Shown here in pieces: positions 59,150 to 64,000 of a stretch of 64,000 nucleotides of DNA (position 1 is the stretch's first letter; every line of letters starts with the position of its first letter). The notes beneath the pieces were generated by a model. It did not search any database, was not told where the DNA came from, and worked only from the letters and a program-made list of their open reading frames with translations. Origin of the DNA: an uncultured Opitutaceae bacterium (lineage in GTDB: Bacteria; Verrucomicrobiota; Verrucomicrobiia; Opitutales; Opitutaceae); assembly GCA_937958045.1 (NCBI GenBank), contig CALFXL010000059.1, positions 30,820 to 94,819 of the forward strand, in the 5' to 3' direction. The position numbers and the translations under genes were made by a program.

Positions 59150-60610
59150 ATGGAAAAGTCTGGCGGCCGCTGGCTGGCGGAGCGCGCGTCCCTACGGAGC
59201 GCGGGCGCATCGCTTATCGGTGGCAACGGCGTGCGCTTGTTGCGCGATGCGGCGGAGAATTATCCGGCGTGGTTGGAGGCGATCAGCGCGGCGCGTGAAC
59301 GCGTGCATTTCGAGAACTACATCCTGGCGGACGATGCGACGGGCAATCGCTTCGCGGAGGCGTTGATCGAGCGCGCGCGGGCCGGCGTGAAAGTGCGTGT
59401 GATCTACGACTGGCTCGGCGTTTTTAGAAAATCGTCCCGGGCGTACTGGACGCGTCTGCGCGAAGGCGGAGTGGAGGTGCGTTGTTACAACCCGCCAAGG
59501 CTTGAGTCTCCGCTTGGCTGGATTTCGCGCGATCACCGCAAGCTCATCGTGGTGGATGGCGCGGTGGGTTTCGTGTCGGGCTTGTGTGTGGCGGACCTGT
59601 GGGTTGGCGACGCGGCGAAAGGCATCGATCCGTGGCGCGATACGGGCGTCGAGATTCTCGGCCCGGCGGTGGCGGATCTGGAGCGCTCGTTCGCGCGCGT
59701 CTGGGCGATGCTCGGCGAGCCCGTGCCAGAAGCGGAATTGGCGCAGGAAGAAATCGCGCCGGCGGGCGATGTGCCGGTGCGCATCGTCGCGAGCGAACCG
59801 GCCACGTCGGGCACTTACCGGCTGGATCAGCTGGTGGTCACATTTGCCCGCAAACGCGTGTGGCTCACGGACGCGTATTACCTCGGCGCGCCGACGTACA
59901 TGCAGGCGTTGATCACGGCTGCGCGGGACGGTGTGGATGTGCGCATGCTTTTGCCGCGGGCGACCGACATTCCGCTGCTCAAAATCATGTCGCGCGCCGG
60001 CTATCGTCCATTGCTTGAAGCGGGCGTGCGGATTTTCGAATGGAACGGTTCACTGCTGCACGCGAAGACTGCGGTCGTCGATGGACGATGGGCGCGCGTG
60101 GGGTCGACCAATCTCAATTTCGCGAGTTGGATGGGGAACTGCGAGCTGGACGCGGTGATGGAGCACGAAGGTTTCGCCGCGCAAATGGAAGCGATGTATC
60201 TGGAAGATCTGAACAACGCCACGGAGGTCGTGCTCGCGCGTCGTCGCAAACTCCACGCCGCCCCCTCTGTATCGAAAAAACCAATACACCGGCGCCGCGG
60301 CAGCGCGAGCCGTGCCGCCGCCGGCGCGGTGCGCATCGGTAATGTGTTGGGCGCCGCGCTGACCAATCGCCGGGTGATCGAGCCCATCGAACGCCGGCTG
60401 TTGCTGTGGACCGGGCTGATCCTGCTGGCGCTGGCGGTGCTGTTTGTGCTGTTTCCACGCGCGCTCGCGTATCCGGCGGGCGTGCTCCTCGTGTGGCTCG
60501 CGCTTGCGTTGGTTTACCGCGGCTTGCGACTGCGACGCCCCAAAGCTTCGCCTGCCGCCACGTCGGCGGAACAACCACCAAGCCCGGAAAAAGCACCGCG
60601 CGAACCGTGA
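59150..60610 (+). CDS. Cardiolipin synthase-like phospholipase D-family protein
   Basis: 486 residues from the ATG at 59150; in-frame upstream starts at 59069 and 59093 are possible. Two HKD motifs: HRKLIVVDG with His129 and LHAKTAVVDG with His304, the latter followed by GSTNLN. The middle holds DLWVGDAAKGIDPWRDTGVEILGPAV, typical of cardiolipin synthases. Unlike the usual ClsA, the membrane helices are at the C terminus (about residues 420-465, LLLWTGLILLALAVLFVLFP and GVLLVWLALALVYRGL). It would join two phosphatidylglycerol molecules or do a related phosphatidyl transfer. Confidence 0.88.
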   Translation: MEKSGGRWLAERASLRSAGASLIGGNGVRLLRDAAENYPAWLEAISAARERVHFENYILADDATGNRFAEALIERARAGVKVRVIYDWLGVFRKSSRAYWTRLREGGVEVRCYNPPRLESPLGWISRDHRKLIVVDGAVGFVSGLCVADLWVGDAAKGIDPWRDTGVEILGPAVADLERSFARVWAMLGEPVPEAELAQEEIAPAGDVPVRIVASEPATSGTYRLDQLVVTFARKRVWLTDAYYLGAPTYMQALITAARDGVDVRMLLPRATDIPLLKIMSRAGYRPLLEAGVRIFEWNGSLLHAKTAVVDGRWARVGSTNLNFASWMGNCELDAVMEHEGFAAQMEAMYLEDLNNATEVVLARRRKLHAAPSVSKKPIHRRRGSASRAAAGAVRIGNVLGAALTNRRVIEPIERRLLLWTGLILLALAVLFVLFPRALAYPAGVLLVWLALALVYRGLRLRRPKASPAATSAEQPPSPEKAPREP

Positions 60611-60690
60611 CGATCGCGAATGGCGCGGCGGGGAAGTGACGAAGTGAGAGCGCCAAATGAGCGCGCCGAGAGAATTTTCCAAAAAGTCCG

Positions 60691-60719
60691 TTGACACGTC
60701 CGGAAGGGCTCCGCACGGT
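60691..60719 (+). promoter_or_regulatory. Candidate promoter of the tRNA-Met gene
   Basis: TTGACA at 60691-60696 with a weak -10 CACGGT at 60714-60719 (17-bp spacing), 17 nt before the tRNA. The -35 match is perfect; the -10 match is poor. Confidence 0.45.
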
Positions 60720-60736
60720 TTCCCTCCCATTTGTTG

Positions 60737-60813
<77 letters not shown>

Positions 60814-60819
60814 TTGAAG

Positions 60820-60849
60820 CCCCCGGAAACTCCTCCGGGGGCTTTTTGT
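60820..60849 (+). terminator. Intrinsic terminator after the tRNA
   Basis: AGCCCCCGGA (60820-60829), 6-nt loop, TCCGGGGGCT (60836-60845), then five T. A 10-bp GC-rich stem just downstream of the tRNA. Confidence 0.9.
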
Positions 60850-60902
60850 TGAACAACTTACGCGATTCTCCTCCGAGAGAGGCCCAAATTGCGACTTTGG
60901 CT

Positions 60903-60997
60903 AACTACGGGCAACTTTTTGAACCCCGGCCCGTAGTTTACACCGTAGTTTTCAGAGAGAGATTTTGTGAATACGGGCAACTACGGTGCCCGTAGTT
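60903..60997. repeat. Iterated ACTACGGGC-type sites next to the tRNA
   Basis: Six copies or half-copies of one motif in 95 bp: AACTACGGGCAA (60903), GCCCGTAGTTTA (about 60928), ACCGTAGTTTT (about 60942), ATACGGGCAA (60971), AACTACGGTG (60979) and GCCCGTAGTTC (60988), in both orientations; the last two abut as an inverted pair. Such arrays next to a tRNA 3' end are what integrase arm sites or excisionase sites look like. Confidence 0.6.
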
Positions 60998-61081
60998 CGG
61001 ACCCACCACGCCGCGCTGGCAGAAAAAGCCCGGCTCCCTCGCGGGATGCCGGGCGTGTGTCGTTTTCAATCCGAGCTTCGT

Positions 61082-61432
61082 TCACGCAGCAGAGCGTTCG
61101 CGGCGCTGGCGTTCGTCGGAACCGGGATCGAGGCCGGAATGCGCCAGTTGGGCGAGTTCGCGCAGCCGGTATCTCCAGGAGCCGGGAAGGATTTCCACCG
61201 GGTGCAGGATGCACTCCTTCGTCATCCGCCAAATCGTCACTCGGCTGACGCCCAACATCTGGGCGGCCTGCTTCTGAGTCACCAAGAGCTTTTCATCGAC
61301 CGCGATGGGCGCGAAACCGGTTACCTCGCAGTTTCCCTCAAAGAGGCGTTGGGCTGCGCTCCGTTCTGCGCCCGTAAGCGAGGGGTCCGTTGCGAGAATC
61401 GTTTGGAGGAGCGAGCGGCTTGTGTCGTTCAT
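61082..61432 (-). CDS. Excisionase/AlpA-like helix-turn-helix protein
   Basis: 116 residues from the ATG at 61432. N-terminal 50 residues are of unknown type (SLLQTILATDPSLTGAERSAAQRLFEG). The C-terminal half is a MerR-like/excisionase helix-turn-helix: LLVTQKQAAQMLGVSRVTIWRMTKECILHPVEILPGSWRYRLRELAQLA, with the wing segment WRYRLREL. Such proteins bind att-region DNA or act as regulators on islands. It faces the repeated ACTACGGGC sites 85 bp away and is transcribed toward the tRNA. Confidence 0.75.
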   Translation of the reverse strand: MNDTSRSLLQTILATDPSLTGAERSAAQRLFEGNCEVTGFAPIAVDEKLLVTQKQAAQMLGVSRVTIWRMTKECILHPVEILPGSWRYRLRELAQLAHSGLDPGSDERQRRERSAA

Positions 61433-61442
61433 GACGGTAACC

Positions 61443-61817
61443 TCAGGCGCTGATTTCGATGAGCGAGCCGCGCTCAACTTCGGTACGGCGTTGGACTTCG
61501 AGCGCGACCAGTGCCGTATTCCAGTCGCAGAAGAGATTGTGCCGGTGCGGAACGCGCAGGCCGTTCTCCGTCGGTTCGATCTTCCATTTCACAGAGCCGA
61601 TGACGCGTCGCTCATTGCGGTCGAAGAGCGCAATCTCCCCTGCTTCGCAGCCAGGAGCCTGCTTCAGAAAGAATTCGACGGCGTCCTCGACTCTTTCGGC
61701 CGAGGCCGTGGAAACGAAAACACCGGGCGCATACTCGACGAGGATTTGAAAGCGGCCGGCACCAGGAGTGCCACCCGCGAGGATCGGACTAGTTTCGAGA
61801 GGTAGTTGGTTGCTCAT
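61443..61817 (-). CDS. Hypothetical island protein
   Basis: 124 residues from the ATG at 61817 (61841 is possible). No family recognised. It looks soluble, with strands FQILVEYAPGVFVSTASAERVEDAVEFFLKQAP, GEIALFDRNERRVIGSVKWKIEP and HNLFCDWNTALVALEVQRR. It is 10 nt upstream of the excisionase-like gene on the same strand and probably in the same transcript. Confidence 0.6.
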   Translation of the reverse strand: MSNQLPLETSPILAGGTPGAGRFQILVEYAPGVFVSTASAERVEDAVEFFLKQAPGCEAGEIALFDRNERRVIGSVKWKIEPTENGLRVPHRHNLFCDWNTALVALEVQRRTEVERGSLIEISA

Positions 61818-61996
61818 GGGAACGGTTTTCACGCGTTCCATTCCGCACCCACGCTTAGCGTGCCTCAACGGACCGGACCCTCCGAGAATAGTGTAAGCGG
61901 ACTACACCAATTCCGGTATCGACCGAACCCCGCGCCGCGATTCCTGAACAATTGCAATGACGACGCGCAGGTGGCTTCATCGGCAGCACCTACCCT

Positions 61997-62515
61997 GTGA
62001 ATACACTACTGCTCGTAACCATTGCTCTCGTTCTCGTAATCGCCTTCGTCGCAGCCGCGTTCCTGAAGAAGGCAACCCGAACCGTCGAACAAGGCCAAGG
62101 CCGAGCCGATGTTTATGACCTCGCCGATTCGCTGTTCTCCCCCGCAGAGCGATCTTTCTTCGGGGTCCTTACGACGATCACAGACGAGGAAACCGTCATC
62201 ACAACCAAAGTCCGCCTAGCCGACGTCTTTGAGATCAAGAAGGGCCTTGATCGGAGTGAGCGCCAGCGCGCCCTGAACCGAATCTCCGCGAAGCACGTGG
62301 ACTTCCTTCTGATTCGGAAGAGCGATGGTCACCCGATACTCGGGATCGAACTCGACGATGCTTCGCACCAACGGCCAGAACGAAAGGCGCGTGACGGATT
62401 CGTTGACGAGGTGTTCGCGGCTGCGCGGCTGCCCCTCGTTCACATTCCGGCTCAGCGCACGTATTCAGCTCAGGAAATCAAAGCGGCACTGGAGCGGGCC
62501 AGCGCCACAACCTGA
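61997..62515 (+). CDS. DUF2726 protein with membrane anchor
   Basis: 172 residues from a GTG start. One N-terminal helix (LLLVTIALVLVIAFVAAAFL), then DLADSLFSPAERSFFGVL, TTKVRLADVFEI, HVDFLLIRKSDGHPILGIELDDASHQRPERKARDGFVDEVFAAARLPLVHIP. This is the DUF2726 pattern: a PD-(D/E)XK-like nuclease fold whose D...GIELDD part matches the catalytic strand. Such proteins occur on mobile elements beside nucleases and topoisomerase-like genes; the activity here is unproven. The next gene starts 8 nt later. Confidence 0.82.
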   Translation: MNTLLLVTIALVLVIAFVAAAFLKKATRTVEQGQGRADVYDLADSLFSPAERSFFGVLTTITDEETVITTKVRLADVFEIKKGLDRSERQRALNRISAKHVDFLLIRKSDGHPILGIELDDASHQRPERKARDGFVDEVFAAARLPLVHIPAQRTYSAQEIKAALERASATT

Positions 62516-62523
62516 AATTTCCA

Positions 62524-63060
62524 ATGGCCTCACAAAGCACACTTCTCGGTGCCGCCGGTGAATATCATGTGATGTCGGAGCTATTGCGGCGCGGATACAT
62601 CGCAGCCCTCGCGCCGCAGGGTGTTCCGAATGCGGACATCGTCGTCACCGACGTTAACGGCGCTCGGCTGTGCTCGATCCAAGTCAAAACACGTAGGGAC
62701 ATTGGATCGGATGGCGGTTGGCACATGAAGGCGAAGCACGAGCAGATCAAAAGCGACCGGCTCTTCTATTGTTTCGTCGATTTCGGAAAAGACTTCGCTG
62801 CCCGACCATTGGTATTTCTGTTGCCGAGTCCGCTTGTCGCTGAGGTCCTGACCGAATCCCACAAGCGTTGGCTGGCGAAACCAGCCCGCAATGGCTCGGC
62901 GCACAAAGATGGACCCATGCGACGATTGCTGCCGGACTACTCACACCTTTTCGGACACGACCAGACGTACGCCACTGGTTGGCTAGACAAGTATCGAGAC
63001 GCTTGGCACGTCCTGGGTCTCGATGTTGCGAACGCAGCAGCAATCAGCGACGACGATTGA
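62524..63060 (+). CDS. PD-(D/E)XK-superfamily nuclease-like protein
   Basis: 178 residues. The fold's landmarks are present: LGAAGEYHVMSELLRRGYIAALAPQG with the helix-1 Glu, PNADIVVTDV with the catalytic Asp, and SIQVKTRRDIG with Q-x-K. It is the minimal island type found next to restriction or repair genes. The target and partner are unknown. The gene is paired with DUF2726, another PD-(D/E)XK-like protein, in one likely operon. Confidence 0.75.
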   Translation: MASQSTLLGAAGEYHVMSELLRRGYIAALAPQGVPNADIVVTDVNGARLCSIQVKTRRDIGSDGGWHMKAKHEQIKSDRLFYCFVDFGKDFAARPLVFLLPSPLVAEVLTESHKRWLAKPARNGSAHKDGPMRRLLPDYSHLFGHDQTYATGWLDKYRDAWHVLGLDVANAAAISDDD

Positions 63061-63541
63061 TCCGAAGTAGGCTCGGCCCACACGGCAGCCGGTTTCTCCA
63101 GTCGCCGCCGCGCAGTCGCTCTGATCCGCTATCACCTTCGCGAGTGACGAACGCGTGCGCTCGCACCGCAGCGAGCACGGTCGTCCCGCTGCCGGTCGTG
63201 ATCAGGCAGGCGTCGCCCGGTCCCCGCAGCCACGTTGCCAAACCGTCGGCCAGGTTCTCCCACCAGCGACACGGCCGAGTCGCGTCTGCTCAGATCAGGC
63301 GGGGCGTTCTCGATTCGGCGGGGTGCGCGTGATCGCGGGCATACCGCCAAGGCGGAACGTTCCTTTCTCCGGAGCAGTTTTGCTCTCTCTGGCGGCACCT
63401 CCAACCGGAAAGCCGCTGCGCGGCCAGGGCGCGTTCGGGTCCTCCTTGGAAGGAATCCCCCCAACCGTCCCTTCGTTCCAGTCGGCTCCCCCGCCTCGGG
63501 TCGAGAGAGCAATCCCGCTCCTCAAAAACAAAAGGAACGAT
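63061..63541. other. Gene-poor stretch upstream of the plasmid-type small gene
   Basis: 481 bp. A minus-strand open frame (63044-63290 or so) reads ADATRPCRWWENLADGLATW then GPGDACLITTGSGTTVLAAV, which looks protein-like, but no good start codon is present (only TTG at 63241). It may be a remnant. Otherwise no promoter or repeat was recognised. Confidence 0.3.
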
Positions 63542-63841
63542 ATGCCCGCCAAATCCACTCAATCCGCCTCGCAATCCAAGAACGCCACCGCCAGCTCCAA
63601 GCTTCCGGTGAAGACCTTCCGCCTCGGCCGGATCAAAGCCGCCGTGTGGGAGAACGATGCCGACAACAAAAAGTTCTTCAACGTAACCTTCGCGCGGACC
63701 TACGTGGACGACGCCAAGCAATACCACGACACGGACAGCTTCGGTCGGGACGACCTCCCGCTCGTCGCCAAGCTCGCCGATCACGCACACACGTTCATCT
63801 TCGAGCAGCTCGCGAAGCTGAAAGCCGAACAAAGCGAGTAA
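63542..63841 (+). CDS. Conserved hypothetical protein of plasmid/ICE type
   Basis: 99 residues from the ATG at 63542. The pattern KTFRLGRIKAAVWEND followed by FFNVTFARTYVDDAK and DTDSFGRDDLPLVAKLADHAHTFIFEQL is one I recognise as a small protein recurring on plasmids and integrative elements. Its function is not known. It is followed by a strong terminator at 63857. Its presence supports reading the region after the tRNA as an island. Confidence 0.75.
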   Translation: MPAKSTQSASQSKNATASSKLPVKTFRLGRIKAAVWENDADNKKFFNVTFARTYVDDAKQYHDTDSFGRDDLPLVAKLADHAHTFIFEQLAKLKAEQSE

Positions 63842-63856
63842 CCAGCGCACAACGAG

Positions 63857-63884
63857 GGCGGCCGGATCAACCGGCCGCCTTTTT
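63857..63884 (+). terminator. Intrinsic terminator after the island gene
   Basis: GGCGGCCGG (63857-63865), loop ATCAA, CCGGCCGCC (63871-63879), then five T. A strong 9-bp GC stem, 16 nt after the stop codon. Confidence 0.9.
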
Positions 63885-64000
63885 CGTGTCCTCCGCCGAT
63901 GAACGAACCACGCACGATCCCCAACCCGATGCTCGCGTTGCTCGTTTTCTTTTAGCGACTGCCAGCCGCTGGTTTCGCCATTCTACACCCGGTCAAGGTC

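Noticed and set aside
60903..60997. Replication-origin iterons
   Set aside because: The motifs are in both orientations, there is no AT-rich unwinding tract or rep gene nearby, and the tRNA context fits recombination better.
63044..63290. Minus-strand frame with GPGDACLITTGSGTTVLAAV
   Set aside because: It looks protein-like but has no ATG/GTG start and a stop shortly upstream; a remnant is possible but not supported enough for a CDS.

Overview
The window looks like a chromosome segment of a GC-rich Verrucomicrobiota bacterium, most likely Opitutaceae. The reasons are the giant Ig/NHL-repeat pectin-degrading protein with a Gly-rich C-terminal sorting signal, the DUF3826 and WAxxDPxxA-repeat secreted proteins, the rpmH-rnpA-yidD-yidC order, and the dispersed hairpin repeats. 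This placement is inference from protein character; there is no rRNA gene to confirm it.

Layout. 1-10.5 kb: one open frame of more than 3500 codons, cut at the left edge. It appears to be two secreted proteins fused in frame at a run of six T. The second part carries a pectin methylesterase (CE8) and a pectate lyase (PL1) domain. 11.3-14.1 kb: rpmH-rnpA-yidD-yidC. 14.4-21.0 kb: a YebC-family regulator, metX, a xylFGH-type sugar ABC transporter and metW; the sugar transporter splits the usual metX-metW pair. 21.0-21.4 kb: hairpin repeats. 21.4-26.7 kb: a divergent ArsR repressor and an operon of DUF2892 protein, RND adaptor, RND pump and rhodanese, which suggests a reactive-sulfur response. 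27.1-29.7 kb: an AAA+ ATPase broken by two homopolymer frameshifts and a TPR membrane protein, which runs tail to tail into prmB with neither stop codon where it should be.

29.5-40.3 kb: prmB, M50 protease, rhomboid-like zinc-ribbon protein, DUF481 outer-membrane protein, TPR protein, radical SAM protein, DUF3788 protein, HAD hydrolase, DUF748 protein and YkgJ-type protein. 40.3-40.9 kb (minus): a stand-alone ilvN-like ACT subunit preceded by a Val-rich leader peptide and an intrinsic terminator, an apparent ivbL-type attenuator. 41.1-51 kb: EttA, a duplicated pair of small outer-membrane barrels, an MFS transporter, and a CusB/CusA heavy-metal efflux pair. 51-60.6 kb: DTW-domain tRNA-modifying enzyme, small lipoprotein, EngB, DUF3826 protein, a long repeat protein, a beta-helix secreted protein, RodZ-like protein and a cardiolipin-synthase-like enzyme.

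60.7-64 kb: an initiator tRNA-Met gene followed by inverted and direct copies of an ACTACGGGC motif and then by accessory genes (excisionase-like HTH, unknown, DUF2726, PD-(D/E)XK-like, plasmid-type small protein). This looks like one end of an integrative element at the tRNA; no integrase lies inside the window.

The strongest candidates for something under-described are the Val-leader attenuator on a solitary ilvN, the unnamed NGWNFSAAA module repeated three times in the pectinase proteins, the homopolymer-linked protein fusion, the rhodanese/DUF2892/RND operon, and the tRNA-linked island with its iterated sites.
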